NCBI GenBank assembly: GCA_033297075.1
Contig: MU858060.1
Coordinates: forward strand, 372,001-436,000
From: Rhypophila decipiens
Taxonomy: Eukaryota; Ascomycota; Sordariomycetes; Sordariales; Naviculisporaceae
Direction of reading: 5' to 3'
Length of the DNA: 64,000 bases
The notes beneath the pieces are model-generated. The model had not been told where the DNA came from, did no database searches, and saw only the letters and a program-made list of their open reading frames with translations. Below are positions 13,980 to 25,200 of this stretch, one piece after another; the stretch's first letter is position 1, and each line of letters starts with the position of its first letter. Position numbers and translations under genes: made by a program.

Positions 13980-15011
13980 GATGCTCAGCTCACTCGATAA
14001 ACTATGATTTCTACTGAGTTGCTCACCCGGTCTGTCAACACATTCACCGGCCTGTTCTGGACTCATCGCCTGAATTGAGAAAGAAATTGTCCAGCCAACC
14101 ATCGACGGCATGGCAAAAGACGACTTACCTTTCAAACAATGCCATTGCGCTGCGTATCGACCGATTATTTTCATACGGAATCCGTTACGCCGGCCGTCGA
14201 TTTCTTACGGCAAGGCATGAAAACCCCTTGTATATATTATAAATGGACTCGGGAACCAATTTGCTCCTTTTATTCACAGGATAGCGGCATGGACCAAGCC
14301 CAACTTGCCTTGGCACGCTTTCTAGTTCTTAAGGCTGGTGAGTGTCCGTATACTGCTCTAATTGTCAACATCTATTAGTCTTTAGGCCCCAATTGGACAT
14401 GATGGACAATGTCTTTAATGAGGGAGATAGGTCAAGTCTCTTTGGATGTATTGGACAAGGAAGGAGGCCTCTAGTAGGCTCAAGAGGAAACGCCTCTGAT
14501 ACTTGGACAACCAGGGGACAGATGAGATCCTTGAAGCGAGATATATCACTATCGCCAATTAATACGATTGCATATTTTGACAATATTGACATGACGACCC
14601 TGAGTTATGTTGTGTGTCTTGACTAAGAATATGTTGCCTCTGGCTTCTCTTTTTTTAGATGCCCACAAAGATCAGTGATACGCATCATAAAAAAGCCCCG
14701 TACGCCGTAAATAAACATCGAAAAGGCCTGTAATTATTCCATATGAGGCCTTATCCGACCTCTTTATGTCCTTCTTCTATGGACTTCCAATTCCATAGTT
14801 GTGGGCCCCATTCCAGGCCTGTCTTCATCTCTTCAATATGGAAGTATTGCTGGATCTGCATCCGGTACAAAAGTCGTTGGAGAGTTCAGTTTTGGAAGTG
14901 GGGAATCAGTCAAAAGAACAAGGAGAATATATTACGTATATTCTAGCAGTAGCTGTATATAGCCCATCCGAAAAGACCATATGACCAATTCATGATCACA
15001 CCGCCCGAGCA
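13980..15011. other. Convergent intergenic spacer
   Basis: This spacer separates the 3' ends of the Cys/His protein gene and the hemerythrin gene and should hold both 3' UTRs. It is relatively AT-rich to the right of 14200. No gene or RNA is recognised. Confidence 0.6.
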
Positions 15012-15701
15012 CTACATTGGAATTCCCTTGACCTCAGCCAGCGTCCAATATTTCCTCATATTCTCCGCCTCGAGCTCCTTGACCTCATCATCAAGATGCT
15101 GAAACAAGACATCCCCCCAGCTATCCATCTTTTCCTTTAGCACGCTCAAATCCAGCTCCGTCTCGCGGTTCTTGCACGCCTTGAGGTAATCAGTGAAAAT
15201 GTCCATCCCCCTGTGAATCTCCTGGTGCTGTCTGAGTAAATCACAATCATCTCCTCCTCCTCCTCCTTTGCCTTTATTTTTGCCCCCACCACCACGCACA
15301 CGAAACTGGGGCATCTTCTTGGCCAGGATCGGGTAGAGGTAATTCTCCTCGATGGAGTGGTGAGCCTCGAGGTACTGTGTGAGACGGAGACCTTCGTCGA
15401 TGAATTGTTTGAGCGAGAGGTTGCCCGGTCGCTTGTTGTTTGCGCAGGCTGTGTAGAGCGTCTTCCAGATTGAGCGGAAGTGCTCGTGGAAGTAGTCCAT
15501 TTGGACGGCGAGGCGGTTGTACGTCTTGAATTCGGAGGGGGTTAGTGCTGGTAGGGAGGGCTCTTCTTCTTTTGCTTGCTGCGATGAGGAGGAGGAGGCT
15601 GAAGCCGTAGCGGAAGGGCTGTCTGATTGCTGTTGTTGTTTGGTCTTATTGTTGTTGTTGATATCGCCCTCGCCCTCGGAAGAGCTCTTGCTTGGTTCCA
15701 T
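15012..15701 (-). CDS. Hemerythrin HHE-domain protein
   Basis: A 229-residue intronless protein is read from the ATG at 15701. Residues 1-50 are low complexity (Asn, Gln, Ser). The rest is a four-helix hemerythrin-type domain with the expected metal-ligand pattern: His72 or His74 in helix 1, HHSIEE at 114-119 in helix 2, HQEIH at 159-163 in helix 3 and HLDDE at 202-206 in helix 4. A Gly/Lys-rich insert (about 137-150) separates helices 2 and 3. Family members bind a di-iron centre and are linked to oxygen, iron or redox handling; the substrate here is unknown. The reading frame stays open for 235 codons upstream of the chosen ATG, with an in-frame ATG at 16406, but that part has a His/Cys/Trp-rich, non-coding-like composition. 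I therefore prefer the start next to the conserved domain. Confidence 0.85.
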   Translation of the reverse strand: MEPSKSSSEGEGDINNNNKTKQQQQSDSPSATASASSSSSQQAKEEEPSLPALTPSEFKTYNRLAVQMDYFHEHFRSIWKTLYTACANNKRPGNLSLKQFIDEGLRLTQYLEAHHSIEENYLYPILAKKMPQFRVRGGGGKNKGKGGGGGDDCDLLRQHQEIHRGMDIFTDYLKACKNRETELDLSVLKEKMDSWGDVLFQHLDDEVKELEAENMRKYWTLAEVKGIPM

Positions 15702-16570
15702 TATTGTTGTGATGACGAGAGTATCCTCTTCGTCGAGATGCTTTCTCTGTGGTTGTGCGGGCTGCCGTTTCTGGGGGTTTGCACAGGCCTGTGGAATGGC
15801 TGTGTAAGTGATGAGCCGTGCGGTTATGGGCGTAGAGCTGTTATTCCTGATCCTGATGCTGGGCCTAACGAAGTTGCTGAGAGGATGAGAATGTAATATG
15901 TGCCAAGAATGATGATGCTTGTAATTGTTTTCTGAGTGGTCACGGCCGCCGTCCGGGCTCCGAAATCCAGATCGGCGCGATATAAGTAATCGAAGATGAC
16001 CAAGATAGGTGCTTCCTTGGAAAATTTGAGAAACTGTGGGAATGATAACGCCGAGGTGAATCTGCTTGGGCTTTAACATTGCATGATGAATCGAGGCGGT
16101 TGCATCGGTTGTTTCAATGGGGCGTTTCGAGAAAGAAAATCTCTCCAACTGCCGGATCGAGTGCCAACAGAAACCCTTCGACCTGATAGGCTCGCAGGGA
16201 GCCCCAAGCCTAGGAATCAAGTGTGTTTCCCAGGTGCACATCCACAGCAGCTGTGATTGCCAGCACAACCCGAGATGCTTTATGACTACGAGAGACAAGC
16301 CGCGCGGGATGAGATGTAAGATGTTCACCGCGCGGGATTGGAACAAAGGGACATGGAATCCACGCCCCGATTGCGATCCAAGTTGACACAATGCATAGAA
16401 ATGCACTTGTTCGCTTTAATGTTTGGATTTGGTCCCAGCTGACCTATCGCTATGCTAAATCATCGATAAAATGAGCGACCCCGAGGCCAGAAAACCTCAA
16501 AGCTCCACGCAGAAGAATGAGTTGTCATCATCATTATATACATAGCGTCGTCCAAAAAAATCACAGGCAC
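15702..16570. other. Spacer between hemerythrin gene and RAD26
   Basis: It should contain the promoter of the hemerythrin gene and the 3' UTR of the RAD26-like gene, both on the minus strand. Most of it is an uninterrupted minus-strand frame continuous with the hemerythrin CDS (see findings). No other feature is recognised. Confidence 0.5.
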
Positions 16571-19500
16571 TCACTGGTACTCTGGCTTGAGACTCCAGAT
16601 ACCTCTCATGCTAGACCCATGCTTTTCCATCTTAGCAACCTTCGATAAGGCCGCCTTGAAATGCTCAGCTTGTCTGGGCCCGGTGCAGTAAGCATTGAAA
16701 TGGTCAACCAAAAGCTTCGATGGGACCTTCCCGCCATGCCTCTTCACAAACGCCGGAATCATAGTCTCAAAGTCTTTCGCCTTGAGATTACGGTCGGCTC
16801 CGCTTGGTGTTCCTGACCTGGAACTACCTGCACTTCCCGAGGCCAGACCCTGACGATTCGAGACTCCCGACAGAACGCTGGCCCCACTAGGGCCTCCTCG
16901 TCCTCGGCGGGCGTTAGAAACAGGACGACCAGCCTCACCAAACTCTCCCGTCCACGTCACCGTTCCAATCGGCACATTACGAGCCGCCTCGCCGGCTCTG
17001 CGAAGGCTTGCCGCCGCCTGGGCAGCGATGCGGTCTGCCTCAATCTGCAGCATCTTGCGGTCCGCTTTGACTGCCTTCTTACCATTCATGATCTCGTCAT
17101 GCTCCAAGGCGCTGTGAACCGCAGAACGTGCAAATAGTCCTTCCATCAGGCGGTCCTCTTCGTTGGGTGGAGCCTCAGGTTCACCCTTGTACGTCTCAAG
17201 ACCTGCAATGCCCTCGATTGTGCCAAGACCGTCGTCCTCTCCATCCTTTTTCGTTTCGGCACCGTCTGCGCCAATCTCAGGCGCGCGGTAGGGAATGGTG
17301 TCTGTACCCGGCATGATGAGCTCTCTAGGCCCAGAACGCTTCAGATTCTTCACCTCGCTCCCCTTGAAAATCTCACTCGTCTCCGTCTTGCCATCCTCGT
17401 ACGAGTTAAGGCTAAAGAGATCATGAAGATCACTGATGTTGAACGATGTCTGTTGCTTGGGGTCCTTCAACACCTTGTTCGAGAGAAACTGCTTGAAGAT
17501 TTGGCGATGGTATATCTTTTCCTCGATCGTACCTGCTGTCATCAAACGGTAGATTGTGACTTGTCGTTTTTGTCCTAACCTCCAGGCGCGCTCCCGCGCC
17601 TGAACATCCGTTGAGGGATTCCAGTCTGGATCAAAGATGATGACACGGTTGGCGCCCGTCAAGTTGACGCCCAGTCCTCCGACTTTGGTCGTGAGCAAAA
17701 AGACGTCCAACTCTGGGTCATTGTTGAACTGATCAACCAAGGTCTGCCGCTGCTTGACTGGAGTCTTTCCGTCCATGCGCAAGTATCGAATGTCATTTTG
17801 ACGTCTAACAAAGGCCTCGATGATATCCAACATCTGGACGCCTTGGCAGAACAAAAGTGTCTTGTGGCCCAGGCGTTTCCACATGGGCAGCAATGACTTG
17901 ACCACCGCCAATTTTCCAGACTTGCTGGCACTGCCCCATTCGTAATTCGGCTTGTTTTTGAGCCGCGGGTCCAATAGGTCGGGGTGGTTGCAGATCTTAC
18001 GAAGTATGTCTATGCCGTATAGCGACTGGCGGGTCCGGTTCAGGATTGAGGCCATGTCATCAGACTTGAGGAATAGCTCGTAGGCCTCTCTCTGGGGCCG
18101 AGATAGCTTGCAGAACAGGACCTGCTCGCTCTTCTTTGGCAGATCAGCTGCCACATCTACCTTGAGCCGCTGAAGGAGGTAAGGGCTTATGGTTTCCTTC
18201 AGAGTCTCTGCGCATTTCTGCGCCGTCATGACCTGTAGATTGCTGGCGTTGGCATAGCCTCCCAGTCTGATGGGAATTTCGAACTGGTTCCGAAAGTTAA
18301 CAAGGGTGCCCAAGCGCATGGGGTAGACGAAATCGAACAGAGACCAGAGTTCTGTCAGGTTGTTTTGCATTGGAGTTCCAGAGAGTATCACGCGGTTGTG
18401 GGTTCGAAGCTCCTTACAATATATCGTGATGGCCGTGTTTGGATTTCGGATTTTGTGTCCCTCGTCGAGGACGGCATAGCCCCATTCGACTGGGATTAGA
18501 ACATCACCGTAGGTTTGAAGGCCTGCATATGTAGTAACCAAGACATGGCCGTGTTTAGCTACTCGGTCGACGATTTTCTTGGCCGCCTTGCTCGACTTGC
18601 TGGGCTTCCTCTCGTCCCACGTGTCTTCGTTATCCTCCATCTCGCCTTCATCGTGCACATTAAGCATACCGCTTCCGGACGAGTGCAGGATCGAGACCCG
18701 GAGTGGCGGCCACCAGCGGTGAAACTCGTTGACCCATTGTCGCAAAACAGTGGCCGGGGCAACCACAATAACGGGCTTCTTCAACATCTTGCTGTAATGC
18801 AACGCTGCCACAAACGAGATCAGCTGAACCGTTTTCCCGAGCCCCATCTCATCCCCTACTATTCCGCCGACTTGTTGGGCGTAGAGCTCCGCAAGCCACT
18901 GGACGCCCGTCTTCTGGTAATCGAAGAGTGAGGGATATATATCGCCTGGAAGCTTGAGTCCGTTCTCGAACTGGTGGTCGGGTTGGTCTGGGGACGGCTT
19001 GAACCATTCGGGAGTGCTATCGTCCATGTCGATGGGTTGGCCAAGGTTCTCCTGACGACGACGGCGAGCTCTGCTTCTTCGTTCAACCCAATCCTGTAGT
19101 CTTCTTTGATAGACGGCTTCATTCCCATCATCAATACCACTCAAATCAACCGTTTCCTCAGCATCTTTGATGACTTTCTTCCGCTTTGACTTTGGCGTCA
19201 TGTCAGTCATATCAACATCGGACTCTGGTGACTCGGGAGAGGGTGCTTCTGAAAATGATTCTTCTGGCTCGAATTCATCTGAGGAGCCAGTGGCTTGTTT
19301 GGCCTCTCTCTTCCGCTTCCTAGGCCGTAGAGAGAACTCAGACTCAACAGCCACAGCAACATCGCCAGCATCCTCATAGAAACCTGGAAGTCTGAGGTTC
19401 TGGTGGGAGCGAGGGCCCTCGGTGACTTGATCCTCCAGCTCTTCTGCAACGGCTTCATCCTCAGCCGTAATGATGGCATCGGCCAGATCGCCTTCAACGC

Positions 19501-20053
19501 CCTCAGGCCGAGGGCCGCCGATTTTGGCGAAGGGTGTGATTTTGCCCGTTCGAATCAGATATTCGCGCTGGGTCTCATTGGGGAGCTTACCGCCTGCGGC
19601 ATTTGACAAGCCATCTTCGGGATCTTGCCGGTTACGTTGCTCTATGCGCGCCTTGCAATCAGATATGTCTTTATCGCAAAGCTCGATCTCTGCATTGACC
19701 CGAGCAATCTCCTGTTCGATGCGCAGTTTGAGCTTTGGGGTTGTGTGCGATGCGCGAAGCTTTTGTTGTTGCGTCTTCTTTTGACTCTCAAGCCTCGATT
19801 TCGCCAGTTCGGCCTTCTCGATGCGTTTCTGGTCTCGCTTGTCCTCGGCTTCGATCAGAGCACGGTTTGCTTGAAGACTAATGTCACGCTCGAGGTCATC
19901 CTGGTCCCTGACATTCTCCGTCAAGTTTCTGAGGGCAGATTCTTCATCGAGTTCCGTCGCTGGATCGAATGGGGTGGGCGATGTCGCATCGGTTTCGGGG
20001 GGTGTGTCGGAACTCCCGCCGACCGGGACCGCCGACTGGAATTGCGAGTTCAT
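16571..20053 (-). CDS. RAD26: RAD26/CSB/ERCC6-type SNF2 ATPase, transcription-coupled repair
   Basis: An intronless 1160-residue SWI/SNF2 ATPase. The N-terminal third is charged and coiled-coil-like, with an early Leu/Asp segment (DQDDLERDI) like the autoinhibitory region of Rhp26/CSB. The DEXX helicase lobe begins near residue 385: Walker A DEMGLGKT near 400, DEGH near 529, then LSGTPMQNN. The second lobe has RMDGKT near 759 and RAWRLGQKRQ near 822. The last ~65 residues form a conserved compact module (HGGKVPSKLL, then GIWSLKPEYQ), as in other CSB orthologues. Family knowledge: these proteins bind stalled RNA polymerase II in the nucleus and start transcription-coupled nucleotide excision repair. 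Motif details and the C-terminal module favour RAD26 over other SNF2 members. The gene is divergent from the ketopantoate-reductase-like gene. Confidence 0.93.
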   Translation of the reverse strand: MNSQFQSAVPVGGSSDTPPETDATSPTPFDPATELDEESALRNLTENVRDQDDLERDISLQANRALIEAEDKRDQKRIEKAELAKSRLESQKKTQQQKLRASHTTPKLKLRIEQEIARVNAEIELCDKDISDCKARIEQRNRQDPEDGLSNAAGGKLPNETQREYLIRTGKITPFAKIGGPRPEGVEGDLADAIITAEDEAVAEELEDQVTEGPRSHQNLRLPGFYEDAGDVAVAVESEFSLRPRKRKREAKQATGSSDEFEPEESFSEAPSPESPESDVDMTDMTPKSKRKKVIKDAEETVDLSGIDDGNEAVYQRRLQDWVERRSRARRRRQENLGQPIDMDDSTPEWFKPSPDQPDHQFENGLKLPGDIYPSLFDYQKTGVQWLAELYAQQVGGIVGDEMGLGKTVQLISFVAALHYSKMLKKPVIVVAPATVLRQWVNEFHRWWPPLRVSILHSSGSGMLNVHDEGEMEDNEDTWDERKPSKSSKAAKKIVDRVAKHGHVLVTTYAGLQTYGDVLIPVEWGYAVLDEGHKIRNPNTAITIYCKELRTHNRVILSGTPMQNNLTELWSLFDFVYPMRLGTLVNFRNQFEIPIRLGGYANASNLQVMTAQKCAETLKETISPYLLQRLKVDVAADLPKKSEQVLFCKLSRPQREAYELFLKSDDMASILNRTRQSLYGIDILRKICNHPDLLDPRLKNKPNYEWGSASKSGKLAVVKSLLPMWKRLGHKTLLFCQGVQMLDIIEAFVRRQNDIRYLRMDGKTPVKQRQTLVDQFNNDPELDVFLLTTKVGGLGVNLTGANRVIIFDPDWNPSTDVQARERAWRLGQKRQVTIYRLMTAGTIEEKIYHRQIFKQFLSNKVLKDPKQQTSFNISDLHDLFSLNSYEDGKTETSEIFKGSEVKNLKRSGPRELIMPGTDTIPYRAPEIGADGAETKKDGEDDGLGTIEGIAGLETYKGEPEAPPNEEDRLMEGLFARSAVHSALEHDEIMNGKKAVKADRKMLQIEADRIAAQAAASLRRAGEAARNVPIGTVTWTGEFGEAGRPVSNARRGRGGPSGASVLSGVSNRQGLASGSAGSSRSGTPSGADRNLKAKDFETMIPAFVKRHGGKVPSKLLVDHFNAYCTGPRQAEHFKAALSKVAKMEKHGSSMRGIWSLKPEYQ

Positions 20054-20892
20054 GGCAAAGTTTGTTCCAGAAACGAGGCCATGGAAGGATAAAGCGAGAG
20101 ACCCGAGGCTGGAGGCTCAGGGCAGTGAGATTTGATCGACGGATTATAGCTAAAAAGACGTGCGGCTTGTAAAATTTCGGAAACAAAATTGTAGAAGGTG
20201 CACCGCGCGGAAGGCGTATGTGCTAGTGGGGTTGAGCAGTCTTGAATCCTCTCTAGATCGAAGAATATACGAGCAAACTATGAACGAGTAAAGGAAGGTG
20301 TCACAAATAGACAAAGCAAGCTAGCTTGCTCGAAAAAAAGCAGTTGTTCGCGATGCAAAGGAGTAGAGTGAGCATCAGGATTGATGGCGACAACCGTAAA
20401 GTGAAGTACGGACACGGGTTGTTCGGTATGACGCATTCACTGGTCGATCGCGACAGTGCCTGTTGCGGTCATCACGTTGTCAGGTGACCAATCGCAGGAG
20501 TCCTTTAAGTGCAATTTGGCTGAGGTAAGCTGCGAAGGGCACTGCAGTTGTGTGGTGACTAATCTTATTATTAGTGCTTCCGTGATGAGAAGGTGGAGGA
20601 CTGGACTGCTTCTCCAAGAAGAAATGTAAATATCTCATCACACGATTGTGAGAGGGAAATCATCTGTTTTGTAAGTTTTTATTTCAACATTGCCATAACT
20701 CTTGGCAAGTAATGTGTCTTTTCACTGACACATTTCTGCCTTTCCAGCAAAACTTTGGGGCTCTTGAGCATCCCATTTCATGGGCAGTGAGCCAAGTGAC
20801 GCCTGGATTCTAGTTTCGCAAACATTCGGCACTACGCTGAGAAGCGTCTTCCGTCAGCTTCTGGAATCGATCTTGATTTGAATCGTCTCATA
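20054..20892. promoter_or_regulatory. Divergent promoter region, RAD26 / ketopantoate reductase-like gene
   Basis: This 839-bp spacer lies between two divergently oriented start codons and must supply both promoters. I see no palindromic binding site that I can assign with confidence, and no open frame resembling a gene. Confidence 0.55.
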
Positions 20893-22272
20893 ATGCCGCG
20901 GCCGACTTTCACTTCATATATGGCGATGCCACTGGCGAGACACAATCTCTCTCAATCTTCACAGTCATACTCCGTTCGTGCGCCAGCTTGGCTCCAAAAA
21001 CTTGTATCAGATGTGACCAAGGGTCCAAAACTGTATGCCTGGACGATTGAGAACCTGGAGGCTCACCGTCAAAAGCGAGACACGAAGTTGGAATTGCATA
21101 CGAGGAACCTGGTTCAGGCAGATGCCACCAAGCGTGTTCATATCCTGGGCATTGGGAATCTGGGCAGGCTGTATGCCACTTCTCTTGCTAACTTGGGCGA
21201 AGCTCCCATCACTCTGGTTTTGCACCGAAAGGGCCTCTTGGAGCAATGGGCATCAGAACCGGCAATCGAAATTACCCGCCGAGGCGTCACCGAGAGGGTC
21301 GAAAATTTCGATGTCGAGTGGTGGACTGAGGAGAAACCACCAGTCGGCCCTGTTCGAGAAGTCTGTCGAGGATGCAGCATCTCAAACCTCATAGTTTCCA
21401 CCAAAGCTCCAGATGCTCTTCCACAGGTTGACAGACTACGCCGCTACCTCGACGCCAAGTCAACAGTGGCATTTGTGCAGAACGGGATGAACAGGTTATG
21501 GCCTCCCAACGGCGCCATTTACAACGACAAACGGTTTCTGCCAAATCAGCACCCAAACTGGATTCATTGTGTCACTACTCATGGCGTCACCTCCCTCGGC
21601 CCTTTGAAAAGCATACACGCCTCTCCTGCTGACATTGCCATGGGCCCAGTTTCGCTGAACCCAGAGACTCGAGACTGTTCGGACTATCTCGTGGAACAGA
21701 TCTTGCGAGCACCGCACCTATCAGCCCGTGCAGTTCCTACATCAGCTCTCTGGGTTCTACAACTAGAAAAGCTGGTGGTAAATTCCACCATCAACCCCTT
21801 GACCGCACTTCTACGTTGCAAGAATGGTTCACTCTTCTCGGAATCTGGAGACAGCGCCTCCGAGAAAGTCATGGATCTGCTCATAGATGAAGCCAGCCTT
21901 GTGCTCCAGGCCCTGGTGCAGCATCCCAGCAGCCGTGAAATTCTTGCCGATAGTTCGTTTCCAGATACCGGTACTCACGAGAGCGTGGATCGAATGGCTC
22001 TGCTGGCCCGTTTCTCGCCTGCACGGCTGAGAGCAATGCTGCATCACGTGGGAGAGAAGGTAAAAGACAACACAAGCTCGATGTTGCAAGACGTTACTTC
22101 GGGGAAACAGACCGAGATTAGAGAATTCAACGGCTGGTTCGTTGACATGGCTGAATACTTGGGTCTTGAGACTCCTAATCACAAAGTTATATGCGACTTG
22201 GTAGAAAACAGTGGCCAGGTTCTGGGTCAAGACCAGCTCGGCAGACACTTCCCGGCAATCAACAAGCTGTAA
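20893..22272 (+). CDS. 2-dehydropantoate 2-reductase (ApbA/PanE) family protein
   Basis: A 459-residue protein read from the ATG at 20893. The N-terminal 30 residues lack acidic residues and contain Arg, Ser and Ala, compatible with mitochondrial targeting. A Rossmann fold follows with GIGNLG at 86-91 for NADP binding, then VSTKAPD, and the C-terminal helical domain signature LEKLVVNSTINPLTALL with Lys293 and Asn297, the positions that carry catalytic or substrate-binding residues in ketopantoate reductases. The protein is about 100-150 residues longer than typical bacterial PanE (~300) because of N-terminal and internal segments. Fungal relatives include both true pantothenate-pathway enzymes and paralogues of unclear role, so I assign the family but not the substrate. 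No intron is needed. Confidence 0.85.
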   Translation: MPRPTFTSYMAMPLARHNLSQSSQSYSVRAPAWLQKLVSDVTKGPKLYAWTIENLEAHRQKRDTKLELHTRNLVQADATKRVHILGIGNLGRLYATSLANLGEAPITLVLHRKGLLEQWASEPAIEITRRGVTERVENFDVEWWTEEKPPVGPVREVCRGCSISNLIVSTKAPDALPQVDRLRRYLDAKSTVAFVQNGMNRLWPPNGAIYNDKRFLPNQHPNWIHCVTTHGVTSLGPLKSIHASPADIAMGPVSLNPETRDCSDYLVEQILRAPHLSARAVPTSALWVLQLEKLVVNSTINPLTALLRCKNGSLFSESGDSASEKVMDLLIDEASLVLQALVQHPSSREILADSSFPDTGTHESVDRMALLARFSPARLRAMLHHVGEKVKDNTSSMLQDVTSGKQTEIREFNGWFVDMAEYLGLETPNHKVICDLVENSGQVLGQDQLGRHFPAINKL

Positions 22273-25200
22273 TATCGCCAACCCCAGGCTATAGAAAAAC
22301 GTCGGAGTCCGGCAGGGGCACTGACATCGCGGGGGCTGCTGGCGCTCGGGGCAATCTTTGTAGTTTGCACCAGGTCAGGGGTCCGCATCCGCATGCAGCC
22401 ATCAGTCATCCGTCCCTCTGCACTCTGTATATCTGCACATAGCACGATTGTTGATTGTGGCACCCATCTTGATAATCGGCTGAACCTGTGGGCGGACGCC
22501 GAGTTGTCCGACGGGGCTCTCAAGCGCCACAACCTTCAACCTTGCTGGACGCGGCAGAAGTCCAACAGTCCTCAATTCTTCGAATTCATGGCCGCGCTCA
22601 CATCATGAAGTCCAGACAAGAATGCTCGAAATGATACACTGCAACACTATGTGGTCATGAATGACCGGACAACAGGGCAGCATGGCGGGCCGGAATCAGC
22701 GGAATCAACGGATGGTCCAGGGATGATCTGGTTACCACAGTTGGCGCAGACCGGGCACTGGCGGTTGGATGTGCTCAAGGAGGGATGCCTCGTACCAGAA
22801 CCAAATCCTGGACTGGCAATGAGGAAGAGAGCGCCAGCGGCAGGGACATGCTTCCCATCATCTGCTCCTTTCAGCAACGGCTCATCAACTCATCAAAGCG
22901 AGAAACGGATGCCAGCCCAATGAGAAGTGGGCACGAAAGGCTCTTCACCGACACAAACCACCTTGCTCCTCGTTCGCCCCCTCTTTGCCTCACCGCCCTT
23001 GGCTTTTGCTTTGTACACGTATGGCACGTGTATGGTCCATTGAACGACTATGACCTTCGGCGTCAGTGGCTAAGGTCCTCACTCCTCATGAGCGCTGGGT
23101 CCAGAACATCAGAGAGTGCGACATGCCATGATACCATTCTCGTCTTGCCCTTTAGGGACGCGAAACAACCTTGGTTGGGAACTTTTGGTTCCTGTTCGGC
23201 GGGGTTGGTTGCTTAACACGACCTCATATACCTCTGATATAATGGGTGATATAAGCCAGGTAGTCGGTATAACAGGTCCGATTATTGCAGCCCGGGGTGC
23301 AAATTCTAACCAGCCGCCTCCACCCAGAGGTCGCCTCATCAAGGCCTCTCCCCGCTCGTGACGTTTTCTTCACGCTGATCCTTGCGAGCAGTTGTTGATA
23401 CGAAGAGCCTTGCGGTCCATGGCAGCAGCGGTCCAGCTCTCCAAGAAAACACAAGTAGCGATTGCCTAGCTGCATCTTGGGCTAAGTTCTCATGCCTCTA
23501 ATGACATGGCAAAAGCTCGTGCCAAGGCAAAACGGAGAAGGCGGGCGCACTGCGGACCATGATCACAGCAAAGAAGTCGATATCAATCTATTCGAGACAA
23601 GGGCAGAAGACCACGCTCACCAATCCCACCGCCAAGATAATTTTGAGCTGTGCTGTGCTTGACCGTCGACCGTCCGGGGGTAACTCGAGATAGAGCGAAG
23701 TCCGAAATGGCGACAAGACGGATACATGGAATCAACTGTCGCGCATCGAGTACAAGGAGATACTTGGAGCTATCTTGGCCAGGAGAGGGCGGTACAGGCA
23801 CGCGGGGAGAGCAGAAACATGAAAATGAGCATGAAGCCAGATATTGTGGCTTAATCTCCGATTCGTTGAGTCCGCGCCCTAGGGTTACAATGACGGTGAG
23901 CCTGTGGGGTGAGTTTTTTCTGCTCGAACACACGATACACCAAGAAAATGGTCCCCTCGAGTCATTGGCAAGAGCTTCAAAATCTCACTAGGCCATGCTT
24001 GGTATGATCAAGCGCATTCAAGTAGAAAGCAGTGGTTGTACACTACCGGTACGTCTGCCGCGATCTGTGGTACTGGTGGAACTGACAGCACAACGACTGG
24101 ACGTGCCTCCTGACACCGGGATAACACATTACCTTTGGCTCTGTCATTTTCAGATGGGGAATCAACCCAAACCCACGGAGATCAATTTACACAACAGTTG
24201 CAACCCGCTCTCACGGGTCTCGAAAGGCAACGAGTCGTGATCAACGAGATCCGTGAGACGACACAGCGATTCGCGGTGATCATGTCGCATCGCATCGCAA
24301 TCTTTTCGTCAAGACTGCAATCTGCAAGCCGGCCCGGTGCCTGGTGCAAATTCTTGGAAAGCCAGGACATTTGTCCCCGGGAGCCTGGTGGACAGAACCG
24401 AAGCGCCAGCAACATACGGAGTACTGAGCATCATGCTCCTGCTCCAGGCGAGCTTTGGCTACAGAATCCAGATAGGACGACATCAAGCTGCACACTGCAC
24501 GTGCGTGTACATGTACTACCGAGACTACCTTCCCCACGCCCGAGGGGCCTCTATGAATATCCGTCGACTGCCGTGTTAGCTGTCGCTTTTGCCTCGTGCA
24601 GGGTCTCCTGCTAGCCTCGCATGCTCCTGCATGCACAGAGACGAATCAGGTCGTCTTGCACTGCGAAACAAAACAAGGCTATCTCAAGAATGTCCTCCTT
24701 TGGACGATTATGTGCAGTGAATGAATGCACATGCAGCGTTGCATGCGAGTATGGTCAGCATCTCGTTGGGGAGCCTCTCACCCAAATAACTGCCCTCCAC
24801 CTGCAGAAGTGTTTCAGGTTTGGCAAGCTCGACATCGACCACCACGCCATGGCGGTCCACTACAATGTTATGTATTTCACTTCCTGCCACGTCAGTTGCG
24901 GCCTCCCCCCCTTCCTGTCCGCTTCCCTGCATCCTCCACTTGTCCGATCGAGGCAGCCACTGTTCAGAGTCATAATGGACCCGGACTTTGCGGAAGACCA
25001 TTCATCCGCATGAATCGAGACCCGTCCATCAACATCTAGTCGCTATTTGCCGTGGTAATGTTTCGTGAGTAGCGAGTAGTACACTGCTCAGTCCGGGTGG
25101 TGATCGATGTTGTACAGAAACGGCACGATCGACGTCATGTCACCCACCTCATACAGGACCGGACGATTCAGTGCTGATCCGCATTGCCCTGTCAAGGAAG

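Noticed and set aside
24135..24614. 159-codon plus-strand frame with a coding-like start
   Set aside because: No ATG at the beginning, and the second half degenerates into unlikely composition. No supporting splice structure.
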